A stretch of DNA of 64,000 nucleotides from Pigmentiphaga litoralis (lineage in GTDB: Bacteria; Pseudomonadota; Gammaproteobacteria; Burkholderiales; Burkholderiaceae_B), in contig NZ_JACCBP010000001.1 of assembly GCF_013408655.1 (NCBI RefSeq), forward strand, positions 3,720,001-3,784,000, written 5' to 3'. The notes below the pieces were generated by a model, which saw only the letters and a program-made list of their open reading frames with translations, was not told the DNA's origin and searched no databases. Below are positions 25,510 through 34,188 of this stretch, piece by piece. Both the position numbers and the translations under genes were made by a program. Position 1 is the first letter of the stretch; every line of letters begins with the position of its first letter.

Positions 25510-26550
25510 ATGAACAAGCACGCAGCATCCAATCAGGCGGGCGCTACCAGCCCGGCCCGACGCAGTTTCGTCCAGGCTTTACTGGTTCCCGCTGCGGCCG
25601 CCGCCATCGGTATGACCATTCAGTTACCCGCGCTTGCGCAGACGGCAGCCACCTTCCCGACCCGCGCGGTCACGATCGTGGTTCCGTTCCCGGCAGGCGG
25701 CGCCACCGACATTACCGCGCGCCTGGTCGCGGAAGGCCTGACCAAGAAGTGGGGCCAGACGGTCGTCGTGGAAAATCGTCCGGGCGCCGGCGGCAACGTG
25801 GGATCCGAATACGTGGCGCGCGCCACGGCCGACGGCTACACCCTGGTGCTCGGCGTGACCGGGTCGCACAGCATCAATTCGTCCGTCTACCAGAACATGC
25901 GGTACCACCCGCTGAAAGACTTTGAGCCGATCACGCTGGCCACGCTGTATCCGAACGCGATCGTCGTGAATCCGAACGTCAAGGCCGACAACCTGCAACA
26001 GCTGATCGCGTTGCTGAAAACCAATTCGGCCGCGTATTCGTATGGGTCGGACGGCAACGGCACCGCTTCGCACCTGGGCATGGAAATGCTGAAGAACAAG
26101 GGCGCGTTCGACGTCACGCATGTACCCTACCGGGGCAGCACGCCGATGCTTTCCGACCTGCTCGGCGGACAGATCCAGATCGGCATCACGGGATTGCCGG
26201 CGGTCCAGGCGTACGTCAAAGCCGGCAAGCTGAAGATGATTGCCTTGACGACCGGCGAGCGCTTTTCGTCCGCGCCCGACTATCCGACCGTGGCGGAGCA
26301 AGGCTTTCCAGGCTTTTCGGCCCCACCCTGGTCGGGATTCTTTGCGCCCAAGGGCACGCCGGATGACATCGTCCGGAAGATCTCGGCCGACATGAATGCC
26401 GTCATGTCCGACCCGACCGCCAAGACCAAAATGATTGCCGCGGGCAGCGAATTCACGCCCGGCACACCGGAAGCCTTCCGCGCCTTTGTGGGCAAGGAAA
26501 TGGAAAAGTGGGCAGAAGCCGTCCGCATCTCGGGCGCCAAGGTCGACTGA
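25510..26550 (+). CDS. Bug/TctC-type receptor with Tat-like signal
   Basis: Periplasmic receptor of 346 residues. The signal region is long (~44 residues), with ARRSFVQALL before a hydrophobic stretch and ALAQ cleavage, resembling a twin-arginine signal (RRxF). The mature part starts TFPTRAVTIVVPFPAGGATDIT, the Bug signature. The ATG at 25510 has GGAG upstream. It is the last gene of the right arm, so each arm of the island ends with or contains one Bug receptor. No TctAB is nearby. Confidence 0.92.
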   Translation: MNKHAASNQAGATSPARRSFVQALLVPAAAAAIGMTIQLPALAQTAATFPTRAVTIVVPFPAGGATDITARLVAEGLTKKWGQTVVVENRPGAGGNVGSEYVARATADGYTLVLGVTGSHSINSSVYQNMRYHPLKDFEPITLATLYPNAIVVNPNVKADNLQQLIALLKTNSAAYSYGSDGNGTASHLGMEMLKNKGAFDVTHVPYRGSTPMLSDLLGGQIQIGITGLPAVQAYVKAGKLKMIALTTGERFSSAPDYPTVAEQGFPGFSAPPWSGFFAPKGTPDDIVRKISADMNAVMSDPTAKTKMIAAGSEFTPGTPEAFRAFVGKEMEKWAEAVRISGAKVD

Positions 26551-26577
26551 CCTGCACTGAAAGGGTGTCGCTTTTGG

Positions 26578-26596
26578 GGCCGGCGCAACGCCGGCC
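26578..26596 (+). terminator. GC-rich hairpin after the Bug gene
   Basis: GGCCGGCG (26578-26585), loop CAA, CGCCGGCC (26589-26596), 28 nt after the Bug stop. It is a stable stem without a T-run, plausibly ending the right-arm transcript. Confidence 0.5.
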
Positions 26597-26690
26597 TCGC
26601 ATTGCCCGCATTTCGCCGGGCATAATGCCAAGGGCCGCAACGGACTCATCCTTTCGTTGCCCATCGATGCCCTCACCGTAGACACTCCCC

Positions 26691-27152
26691 ATGACATTGC
26701 TTTTTGCCCTGCGCCTTGCCGCGCTGACGGTCGGCCTTGCGGCCACCTTCCATGCTCACGCCGAAAGCTTCGCGTCCTCCGCATCGAGCGCCGGGTCGGC
26801 GTCGAGCGGCAGCATCTCCGATTCGTCCGAAGGGTCGAGCGACAGTTCGTCCGACGACAAGAAGAAATCCGCCGAAGGTGACTACCGCATTGTCGACGTC
26901 GCGCAGGCCCCTGCCCGCCCCGACTACGTCCGCATCACGATGCAGGCCGACGAGCCCACCAAGCGCCTGACGCTGGAGCTGCCCGCCGACACGTTCGCCA
27001 GACAGAACCTTGGCCAGGGCGACGTGGTCAGCGCGCACAAGCGCGTGTATGGCTACGAATTTGCGCGCGGCGACACCCAGGAAGCGTTCTACCTGGTGCT
27101 GGCCGACGACTGGTTCGACGAACTGGCCCCGCGCCCCGTCGTCATTCTGTGA
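26691..27152 (+). CDS. Secreted Ser-rich hypothetical protein
   Basis: 153-residue protein of unknown function. Signal peptide to ~HAHA/ES (residue 24), a low-complexity Ser/Gly/Asp tract (~27-58, with runs such as SSDSSSDDKKK), then a folded domain (~62-153) of alternating strands ending PRPVVIL. Its stop overlaps the GTG of the next gene (GTGA), so the two proteins are probably made together. I do not recognise the domain. Confidence 0.75.
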   Translation: MTLLFALRLAALTVGLAATFHAHAESFASSASSAGSASSGSISDSSEGSSDSSSDDKKKSAEGDYRIVDVAQAPARPDYVRITMQADEPTKRLTLELPADTFARQNLGQGDVVSAHKRVYGYEFARGDTQEAFYLVLADDWFDELAPRPVVIL

Positions 27153-28159
27153 ACGTGGCGCGTCGTATCGCGGCGCGCGCCGCGGTGCTGCGTGCTTCGC
27201 AGCCTGTGACGTCATTGCTGCATCTTTTGACGCGTGCTTTGCAGTGCAGGCTGTCGTCGCTGCTGACTGTGTTGTTGCTCGCGGGCAGCGGGTGGAGCGG
27301 TCTGGCAGTGGCCGGCCCCACCGACGCCCTGTTCGGCGCATCGGCCTTCTGCGACCGCGGTCATGAATTGACCGCGTCCGAACAAGACAAGCTGCTGCGT
27401 TTTTCCGCCGTGGTCCGCGAAGCCCTGGCCGCCACCGGCGACGACGCCGTCCTGATCAGCCGGTCCGGCCTCGACCTGTCAGGCTTCGGCATCCGCTATT
27501 CCCACTCCGCCATCGCCTGGCGCAGCGACACCGGCGTGTGGTCCGCGCGCCAGCTGTACTACGCGTGCAACGAAGGCTTCCCGCGGATTTTTGACCAGGG
27601 CATCGCCGGCTTTGTGATGGGCACCGATGACCCGGCGGTCGGCTACATCTCCATCGTCAGCCTGCCCAAAGGCGCCGCCGACACCCTGCGCGACGCGTCC
27701 CGCAACACACCCTTGGCCTTGCAGCTACTGGCCGCGCAGTACAGCGCCAACGCCTACGCGTACAGCACGCGATATCAGAACTGCAATCAATGGGTGATCG
27801 AGATGCTGGGCGCGACGTGGGGTGGACTGGCGTGGGGGCAAGGATTGCGCGAGCGTACGCAAGACTGGTTGCTTGCGGCGGGATATGCGCCCGAGCCCGT
27901 CAACGTTGGATCGCACTGGTTGATGTTTGCATCCGGTTTCGTGCCGCTTCTGCATCTGGACGATCACCCGATGGAAGACCGGCAGGCGCTGCATTTGAAG
28001 ATCAGCCTGCCGGCGAGCATCGAGGGGTTTGTGCGAGAGCGGTATCCGGATGCGAAGCGGGTGGAGCTGTGCCACCGCGGCGGGAAGGTGGTGACGCATG
28101 CGGGGTGGACGCCGATGGCAGAGGGGTGCGTGGCGGGTGGGGGTGACGGCGCCCTCTAG
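27149..28159 (+). CDS. DUF2145 family secreted protein
   Basis: 336-residue protein with an N-terminal hydrophobic segment (~36-56) and a DUF2145 domain. Conserved-looking blocks are FGIRYSHSAIAW (His ~117) and RYQNCNQWVIEML (Cys ~211). A His first and a Cys later is the order seen in permuted NlpC/P60 (papain-like) peptidases, so a cell-wall or peptide-bond activity is possible; this is inference. GTG start overlapping the upstream Ser-rich gene; 4-nt overlap at the 3' end with the convergent DUF2236 gene. Confidence 0.8.
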   Translation: MNVARRIAARAAVLRASQPVTSLLHLLTRALQCRLSSLLTVLLLAGSGWSGLAVAGPTDALFGASAFCDRGHELTASEQDKLLRFSAVVREALAATGDDAVLISRSGLDLSGFGIRYSHSAIAWRSDTGVWSARQLYYACNEGFPRIFDQGIAGFVMGTDDPAVGYISIVSLPKGAADTLRDASRNTPLALQLLAAQYSANAYAYSTRYQNCNQWVIEMLGATWGGLAWGQGLRERTQDWLLAAGYAPEPVNVGSHWLMFASGFVPLLHLDDHPMEDRQALHLKISLPASIEGFVRERYPDAKRVELCHRGGKVVTHAGWTPMAEGCVAGGGDGAL

Positions 28160-29025
28160 TCCACGCCCACCCGTCGCTTCGCCCGATGCACTGTCCCATT
28201 GCGCACTGCCCATCGCAAGGGCTTTGCCGCCAACCGGACCGACTGCCGTAGCGCTGCCTGACGCACCGGCCCCAACTGCCGCACACCGAGCATTTCTTGC
28301 GCGAACCCCGGCAGCAGATCGATCCCCGCTCGCATCATCAGCCTGACAAACGGCACCGCTAAAGGCCCCGGTGCGGGCGCGGTCAACACCCGCCGCAAGG
28401 TTTCCTGCGTGCGCGCGTCATTGACCAATTCGCCCTTCATGCCTTCCAGATAGTTGCGCATGTCCACGACCGTGCGGGGCACGTTCTGCGCACCAAGCCG
28501 TTCTGCCACCAAGGCGATCTCGTCCAGATACTGGTTCTGTGCGGCTAGCGGAAAGTCCGGCTGCCGGTACACCAGGAACGACTCCAGAAACGAGGACACC
28601 TCGGCCACATGGACCCACGTCAGCAGATGCGGGTCGGACGCGGCGTAAGGCTTGCCGGCGGGCGTCGTGCCGCTAACCGACGCGTGAATGCGGCGGACGT
28701 GGTCGATCAGGTGCTCGGCGTCCTGCCGGCTGGCATACGTGGTGGCGGCGACGAAGCGGGCGGTGCGGCGCAGGCGGCCCAGCATGTCCACCCGAAAGTT
28801 CGAATGATCCCAGACGCCAGCCAGCGCGGCCGGATGGAGCATCTGCAACATCAATGCGGAGACGCCCCCGGCGAGCATGGCGGTGAAGTCGCCATGCACC
28901 TGCCAGGCCATGGAGTGCGGGCCGAACAGGCCGGGGTCCCCGGGCGGGTGGAGGTAGTCGATGGTCTGGCCGGGCATGGTGATGCCCAGCACTGCCGCTT
29001 CGATACGCTGGCGCACGAACTCCAT
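28156..29025 (-). CDS. DUF2236 (MpaB/Lcp-like) family protein
   Basis: Predicted oxygenase-type protein of 289 residues. The N-terminal GPHSMAWQVHGDFTAMLAGGVSALMLQMLHPA and the later HLLTWVHVAEVSSFL are signature blocks of the DUF2236 family, which includes mycophenolate-pathway MpaB and latex-clearing protein (heme b). The conserved His residues suit heme coordination. No signal peptide. Substrate unknown. It overlaps the convergent DUF2145 gene by 4 nt. Confidence 0.83.
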   Translation of the reverse strand: MEFVRQRIEAAVLGITMPGQTIDYLHPPGDPGLFGPHSMAWQVHGDFTAMLAGGVSALMLQMLHPAALAGVWDHSNFRVDMLGRLRRTARFVAATTYASRQDAEHLIDHVRRIHASVSGTTPAGKPYAASDPHLLTWVHVAEVSSFLESFLVYRQPDFPLAAQNQYLDEIALVAERLGAQNVPRTVVDMRNYLEGMKGELVNDARTQETLRRVLTAPAPGPLAVPFVRLMMRAGIDLLPGFAQEMLGVRQLGPVRQAALRQSVRLAAKPLRWAVRNGTVHRAKRRVGVD

Positions 29026-29064
29026 ATCAGTGCAGGTCGCTCCAGTACGTGCGCAACGCGGTGG

Positions 29065-30168
29065 TCACTCCGGCAGATCCTTGAACAGATGCTTGTATTG
29101 GCGCGGCTGCGAGCGGTGATATTGCTTGGGCGCATCGACCTGCGCGCCGAGCTTGGCGGCGGCGTGCCACGGCCAGCGCGGATCGTAGAGCATGGCGCGG
29201 GCCAGCGCGACGGCGTCGGCCTGGCCGGTGGCGATGATGGCTTCGGCCTGCTCGGGCTCGGTGATCAGGCCCACGGCGATGGTGGGCAGACCCGTTGTTT
29301 CCTTGATCCGGGCCGCGAAGGGCACCTGATAGTTGGGACCGGCAACGATCTGCTGATGGGGTGTCAGCCCGCCGCTGGATACGTCGATGAAGTCGCAGCC
29401 CAGCTTGCGCAGCTGTTCGGCAAAGACCAGTGTCTGCGTCAGGTCCCACCCGCCATCGACCCAGTCGGTGGCCGACACGCGTACGCCGACGGCCTTGTCT
29501 TGCGGGAAAGCCTCACGCACGGCAGCAAAGACTTCCAGCGGATAGCGCAGGCGGTTGGCCAGCGACCCGCCGTAGTGGTCCGTGCGATGGTTGGACAGGG
29601 GCGACAGGAATTGATGCAGCAGGTAGCCGTGCGCTGCGTGGACTTCGACCATGTCGAGGCCAAGCGCGTGCGCGCGCCGGGCCGAAGCCGCGAAGGCTTC
29701 CTTGATGCGCAACATGCCCACGTCGTCGAGTTCGGCCGGCACCGGGTCGCCATGCGTGAATGATTCGGCAGACGGCGCGCTGGGCAGCCAGCCGCCCTGA
29801 TCGGCGCCGATGCGTTTGCCGCCGTCCCACGGCGCGGCCGTCGATGCCTTGCGGCCGGCATGGTTCAGTTGCACGCCCAGACGCATGTCGGTCTGGCGGC
29901 GCAACGCCTCGATGACACGGCCCAGCGCGGCTTGCGTGGCGTCGTCGTACAGGCCGAGGTCGCCCGGGGTGATGCGGCCTTCGGGCTCGACGGCCGCGGC
30001 TTCGGTGAACATGGCGGCCGCGCCCGACAGGGCGAGATGGCCCAGGTGGATCATGTGCCAGTCGTTGGCCAGGCCATCAACGGACGAGTATTGGCACATG
30101 GGGGAGACGATGATGCGGTTCTTCAGGGGCAGTCGGCCCAGGTCGTGGGGCGAGAAGAGTTGGCTCAT
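29065..30168 (-). CDS. Old yellow enzyme-family flavin oxidoreductase (YqjM/XenA type)
   Basis: FMN-dependent ene-reductase of 367 residues. C25 in SPMCQYSS is the redox-tuning Cys of the YqjM/XenA class; substrate-binding HAAH and HQFLSPLSNHRTDHYGG are present, as is the C-terminal ARAMLYDPRWPW. The start at 30168 (MSQLFSPH) is preceded by AGGAA. It reduces activated C=C bonds of enones or nitro compounds using NAD(P)H. Monocistronic in appearance. Confidence 0.9.
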   Translation of the reverse strand: MSQLFSPHDLGRLPLKNRIIVSPMCQYSSVDGLANDWHMIHLGHLALSGAAAMFTEAAAVEPEGRITPGDLGLYDDATQAALGRVIEALRRQTDMRLGVQLNHAGRKASTAAPWDGGKRIGADQGGWLPSAPSAESFTHGDPVPAELDDVGMLRIKEAFAASARRAHALGLDMVEVHAAHGYLLHQFLSPLSNHRTDHYGGSLANRLRYPLEVFAAVREAFPQDKAVGVRVSATDWVDGGWDLTQTLVFAEQLRKLGCDFIDVSSGGLTPHQQIVAGPNYQVPFAARIKETTGLPTIAVGLITEPEQAEAIIATGQADAVALARAMLYDPRWPWHAAAKLGAQVDAPKQYHRSQPRQYKHLFKDLPE

Positions 30169-30316
30169 GCGGGGTTCCTGTGGGCGGCCGGCAGCGGGCA
30201 CCGGCGGGGACGTCGGGCTGGCGCTGATGCGGCGGCCCTCATGCCAAAAAGCATACGTCAAAGACAGGGATTTCCCGCAAGACGGGCTGCATCGGAATGC
30301 GACCGAGTGCTACGGG

Positions 30317-31264
30317 CTAGCGGGCCTGCGATGAAGGACTGGCCTGCTGCTGGCCCGCAGGACTGGTGGCAGCCCCTTGAGCAGCAGCACCATGGGCAGC
30401 ACCTCCGCGATCCAGCTGCCGATACACCTCTTGCGACACCCGCATCAATTCCGCGCGGTCCGCCGCGCCCGACAGCGCGTACCCGAAATGGGCATCGACC
30501 CAGTAGAACTGGTTGACGTTGCCTTCGCGCCCGAAACGGAAGGACGAGGTCTCGCCCGCACCTTCTGGCGTCACATACAAGGTCAGCCGCTGCCCGGCTT
30601 CAGATGAATACATGAACTGCGCGACCGGTCCGCTGCCCCCGGGCAACAGGCGCCCGCCGACCAGCGAATAACCGAGCGTGCTCAATGCGGGCGCCTTGAC
30701 CTCGGCTCCCATCCGTTTGGTCAGCCAGGTGACCAGCGCCTGTTCCTGGTCGCCGCCGATTTCAACCGGGCGGCGTGCATCGGGGCTATACACCGCATGC
30801 GCAATCGCGGCCCGGTGGGCGAAGCCGGCCAAGGGCGCCGGGGCCGCAGCAGCCACACGATCCGCGGCCGGCGCGGCGTCCAACCATCCGCGCGCGAACC
30901 AGGCCATGCTGGCGCTGGCCACTGCAATGGCGACCCCCGCAGCCAGGCCGCGCCACGCAAAGGTCGACGCATTGCGCCGCAGCGGCAGCCGCAAGGGCAG
31001 CGGCTCATTCAGGACCGGATTGAGCAGGTCGCACAGCAAGGCGTTCTGCCGCTGCCAGCCTTCGACCCGTGCGCGCGCGTCGGGCTGGTCGGCCAGCCAC
31101 GCATCGACCTCGGCGCGCCGCGCAGGCGGCAGCTGACCGTCGACCCATGCGTGCAGATCGGCTTCGGTGATCGGCGCGACAGACGCACCCGATGCGTGAC
31201 CCGACGTGACGCCAGCTGCGGGCGCCACGTGTTCAGAAGAAGAAGGAGGAGGAACGTGCTTCAT
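30317..31264 (-). CDS. Transmembrane anti-sigma factor
   Basis: 315-residue membrane protein. A cytoplasmic zinc-finger-less anti-sigma N-terminus (ITEADLHAWVDGQLPPARRAEVDAWL, ~32-57) is followed by one TM helix (~104-124) and a periplasmic domain of ~190 residues ending in a Gln/Ala/Ser-rich tail. It starts 2 nt after the ECF sigma stop, so the two are coupled. It should hold the sigma factor inactive until a periplasmic signal arrives. Confidence 0.87.
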   Translation of the reverse strand: MKHVPPPSSSEHVAPAAGVTSGHASGASVAPITEADLHAWVDGQLPPARRAEVDAWLADQPDARARVEGWQRQNALLCDLLNPVLNEPLPLRLPLRRNASTFAWRGLAAGVAIAVASASMAWFARGWLDAAPAADRVAAAAPAPLAGFAHRAAIAHAVYSPDARRPVEIGGDQEQALVTWLTKRMGAEVKAPALSTLGYSLVGGRLLPGGSGPVAQFMYSSEAGQRLTLYVTPEGAGETSSFRFGREGNVNQFYWVDAHFGYALSGAADRAELMRVSQEVYRQLDRGGAAHGAAAQGAATSPAGQQQASPSSQAR

Positions 31265-31266
31265 CG

Positions 31267-31779
31267 TTATTTGATCCGGTGCAGCCGGCTTGGCGCATCG
31301 CGGTCTTCCAAAGCGGCCCCCAGGCGCTCTCGCGCGCGGGACAACCGCGACATGACCGTGCCGATCGGCACGCCGAGTACCTGCGCGACTTCCTGGTAAC
31401 TGAGCGCCTCGACCCCCACCAGCAGCAGCACTTCGCGCTGGTCGGGCGGCAGACGCTGCAACAGGCGGTCCAGGTCGCGCACTTCCAGGCCATCGCTTTG
31501 CGTTGCGCGCGCGGCCTGTTCGGGCAGGTCATCCCGGGCCACTTCATCGGGCCGGCTGCGCTGCGCGCGTAACTGGTCGATGAACTGGTTATGCATGATG
31601 CCGAAGATCCAGGCGCGCAGTTCGCCGCGTTTCTGCCAGAGCGGAAAGCGGGTCCAGGCGCGTTCGAGCGTGTCCTGGACGAGGTCGTCGGCCCGGTCGC
31701 GGTCAGCCGTCAGCCCGCGCGCATAGCGGCGCAGGCTGGGGATGCACGCGACAAGGTTCGCCTCGTCTTGAGCACGCAT
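31267..31779 (-). CDS. ECF sigma-70 factor
   Basis: 170-residue extracytoplasmic-function sigma. Region 2 contains DRADDLVQDTLERAW and WIFGIMHNQFIDQLR; region 4 contains PPDQREVLLLVGVEALSYQEVAQVLGVPIGTVMSRLSRARERL. The ATG at 31779 (MRAQDE) is preferred over a TTG 12 nt upstream. Flanked by its anti-sigma downstream and a small secreted Y-X4-D protein upstream, a recurrent arrangement in Burkholderiales often linked to oxidative or envelope stress. Confidence 0.9.
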   Translation of the reverse strand: MRAQDEANLVACIPSLRRYARGLTADRDRADDLVQDTLERAWTRFPLWQKRGELRAWIFGIMHNQFIDQLRAQRSRPDEVARDDLPEQAARATQSDGLEVRDLDRLLQRLPPDQREVLLLVGVEALSYQEVAQVLGVPIGTVMSRLSRARERLGAALEDRDAPSRLHRIK

Positions 31780-31820
31780 GGGAAGGCGCAACCGGAGCCG
31801 CGACCCTGGGCTTGCGGCGC

Positions 31821-32198
31821 TTACTTCTTGACGACGTGCCAGACTTCCTTGAAGTTGTCGCCCGTCTTGTCACCGGCCTTCTTGTCGTTGGCATAGGTGT
31901 AGAGCGGCATGCCCTTGACGGCCCACTGCTTGGCGCCATCGTCACGCGTGATGATGGTCATGTCGCCTTCCGGCTTGGCATTGGCAGCAGCCATTGCCGG
32001 CGGCCACAAGGTGGCGCACGGGCCGTTGCACGTGCTCTTGCCACTGTTGGCAACGTCCTTGTCGAACGTGTAGAGCGTCATGCCGGCCGACGTCACGAGG
32101 ACGCCATCGGCCATTTTGACAGGCACCTGGGCATGGGCAAGCGAGACAAACGACGACGCGATGGCCAGCGTCAGGGCGGGGAGCAGACGGATACGCAT
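31821..32198 (-). CDS. Secreted COG4315 protein with Y-X4-D motifs
   Basis: 125-residue exported protein with signal peptide (cleavage after AHA, ~23). Two copies of the family motif are seen: GMTLYTFDKD (~39-48) and GMPLYTYANDKKAGD (~96-110), with a Cys pair C57/C61 (CNGPC) between them. Function unknown in the family. Located directly upstream of the ECF sigma gene on the same strand and possibly part of its regulon. Confidence 0.87.
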   Translation of the reverse strand: MRIRLLPALTLAIASSFVSLAHAQVPVKMADGVLVTSAGMTLYTFDKDVANSGKSTCNGPCATLWPPAMAAANAKPEGDMTIITRDDGAKQWAVKGMPLYTYANDKKAGDKTGDNFKEVWHVVKK

Positions 32199-32309
32199 GA
32201 TGGTCTCTTTATGAAGTGGTTCGTGCGTGGAAGTGCGCTTGAAAACCGGGGAGTACGGGGCATGGACGGATGCCGATGCCCGCTTATTCCCTTCACTCGA
32301 AAAAAAACA

Positions 32310-33248
32310 TCAGGGCAGCAAGGCGGCGTCGGATCCCTGATCTTCGTCAGCATACTGCTCACGCGCGTAATGGCTGGGGGGTTGTCCGGCATGGCGGGCA
32401 AACGCCACGCTGAACGTGCTCGCGGAACTATAGCCCACGCGCTCCGCGACCTCGGCGATGCCGCCAGCCGGCTTGCGGCGCAGCAGGTCCTTGGCGAGCG
32501 CCATGCGCCAGGCAAGCAGGTATGCCATGGGGGCGACGCCGACCGTCTTGTTGAAACGGTCGAAAAAAGCGGACCGCGACAGCGCGGCCTCGTTCGCAAG
32601 CTCCGCCACCGTCCATTCCCGCGCGGGCTGGGCATGCATGGCGCGGAGTGCGGCGGACAGGCGTACGTCCGCCAACCCGCGCACCAGGCCCGGCGACGCG
32701 GCCGTGCCGGCTGCCGACCGCAGCGCTTCGATCAGCAGCACTTCGAGCAGACGCGACAGCACGACGTCGCGCGCGGGCCGTTGCGCACGCGTTTCATCGC
32801 CCACCAGTTGCACCAGGGTGGCCAGGCGGGCTTCGCCGCGAACGTGCACGCAGTGCGGCAAGAGCGCGACCAGCAATGCCGCGTCGGGCGAACCGAAGCT
32901 GCAATGGCCCGCAAGCATGCGCAGGTCCGGTGGGCCGGCCTGTTCACCGATACGAAATTGCCCGTTGCCGACAGCGACCGGCAGGGTATCGCCGCGATCG
33001 GTCGGTGGCACGCGACTCGACAGGGTGATGCCGAATGCCGCCGGCACCAGCACGAAATCGCCGGCCTGCAGTTCGATGGGTGCAAGCGTGTCCAGCGCAA
33101 GCCAGCATCCGCCTTCGAGCACGACGCAGTAGAACGGCTGGCCGGCGTCCGAGCGCCGAATCCGCCAGGCGCCCGCGCCGAGCACATGCTTGGAGAACCG
33201 CGCCGCGGGCTGCAGCAAGGTGACGACCTCGGCCAGCGGATCCACCAT
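32310..33248 (-). CDS. AraC-family transcriptional regulator
   Basis: 312-residue regulator. N-terminal cupin-type sensor (AraC_binding_6-like: GCWLALDTLAPIELQAGDFVLVP, ~47-69) and a C-terminal double HTH (~205-300) with WTVAELANEAALSRSAFFDRFNKTVG and GYSSASTFSVAFARHAGQPPSHY. Divergent from an SDR gene with 98 nt between starts, so it probably activates that gene, the usual arrangement of this AraC subgroup. Confidence 0.9.
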   Translation of the reverse strand: MVDPLAEVVTLLQPAARFSKHVLGAGAWRIRRSDAGQPFYCVVLEGGCWLALDTLAPIELQAGDFVLVPAAFGITLSSRVPPTDRGDTLPVAVGNGQFRIGEQAGPPDLRMLAGHCSFGSPDAALLVALLPHCVHVRGEARLATLVQLVGDETRAQRPARDVVLSRLLEVLLIEALRSAAGTAASPGLVRGLADVRLSAALRAMHAQPAREWTVAELANEAALSRSAFFDRFNKTVGVAPMAYLLAWRMALAKDLLRRKPAGGIAEVAERVGYSSASTFSVAFARHAGQPPSHYAREQYADEDQGSDAALLP

Positions 33249-33346
33249 GGCCGGACTCCTGCAAATGTTTAACGGACTTTTGATTGTAGCGAGTACGGCT
33301 CGGGCAGCCTATCGTGATGTCACACCACCATGACGAAGGCAAACAC

Positions 33347-34096
33347 ATGAAGACCGTTCTGATTACCGGCTGCTCCTCGGGCTTTGGCCTGGAAACCGCC
33401 CGTCTTTTCCTGGATCGCGACTGGCGCGTCATCGCGACGATGCGCACGCCGCGCCACGACCTGCTGCCCGCGTCTGACGCGTTGCACGTGATCCCGCTTG
33501 ATGTAACCGATCCGGCAAGCGTGCAGCGCGCAGTTGCTGCGGCCGGGCCGATAGATGTACTTGTCAACAATGCGGGCTTCGGCGCACCGGCGCCGTTCGA
33601 GCTGACTTCGATGGAAACTGCGCGCCAGCTGTTCGAGACCAACACCTTCGGGACGATCGCGGTCACGCAGGCGGTGCTGCCACAGATGCGGCAACGCGGG
33701 TCGGGGGTGATCGTGAACGTGACGTCGAGCGTGACGCTCAAGCCCCTGCCCCTGGTCAGCATGTATCGGGCTGCGAAGGCAGCGGTCAACGCAGTGACCG
33801 AATCGCTGGCAAGTGAAGTCGCGCAGTTCGGCGTCCGGGTGCACCTGGTGTTGCCGGGATCGTCGGGCGAGACGCGATTTCGTGAGACCGCTTACGAATA
33901 TCTGAAGGGCACGGACGATCCGGTATATGGCGACTTCATGAAGCAGACGATTGCACGCATGATGGCTTCCACGGGCCCCGGCACGCAGGCCCGCGATGTG
34001 GCCGAGGCGGTATGGCTGGCCGCGACGGATCCGGCCGCCCCGCTGCGGATTCCGGCAGGGGCTGACGCGGTGCAGTGGGCGGCGGAGGTGGGCTGA
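33347..34096 (+). CDS. Short-chain dehydrogenase/reductase (SDR)
   Basis: 249-residue classical SDR: TGCSSGFG (~7-14), NNAGFG, Ser in VTSSVTL, YRAAK active site. The overall pattern (GFGxE start, FETNTFGTIAVTQAVLPQMR) fits the retinol/steroid-dehydrogenase-like group that is often paired with an AraC regulator. Substrate unknown. Followed by a strong terminator hairpin. Confidence 0.88.
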   Translation: MKTVLITGCSSGFGLETARLFLDRDWRVIATMRTPRHDLLPASDALHVIPLDVTDPASVQRAVAAAGPIDVLVNNAGFGAPAPFELTSMETARQLFETNTFGTIAVTQAVLPQMRQRGSGVIVNVTSSVTLKPLPLVSMYRAAKAAVNAVTESLASEVAQFGVRVHLVLPGSSGETRFRETAYEYLKGTDDPVYGDFMKQTIARMMASTGPGTQARDVAEAVWLAATDPAAPLRIPAGADAVQWAAEVG

Positions 34097-34136
34097 AAAA
34101 CGCGGCGGAAGATGCGGGTTGCGCAAGCCGACTGAG

Positions 34137-34165
34137 CAGGCGCGCTGAAGGCGACAGCGCGCCTG
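34137..34165 (+). terminator. Strong terminator hairpin between convergent genes
   Basis: CAGGCGCGCTG (34137-34147), loop AAGGCGA, CAGCGCGCCTG (34155-34165): a perfect 11-bp stem followed by TTTG, 40 nt after the SDR stop. Lies between the SDR and the convergent CoA-transferase. The U-tract is short, but the stem is very stable. Confidence 0.7.
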
Positions 34166-34188
34166 TTTGCTTACTCACGCCTGTTGGC

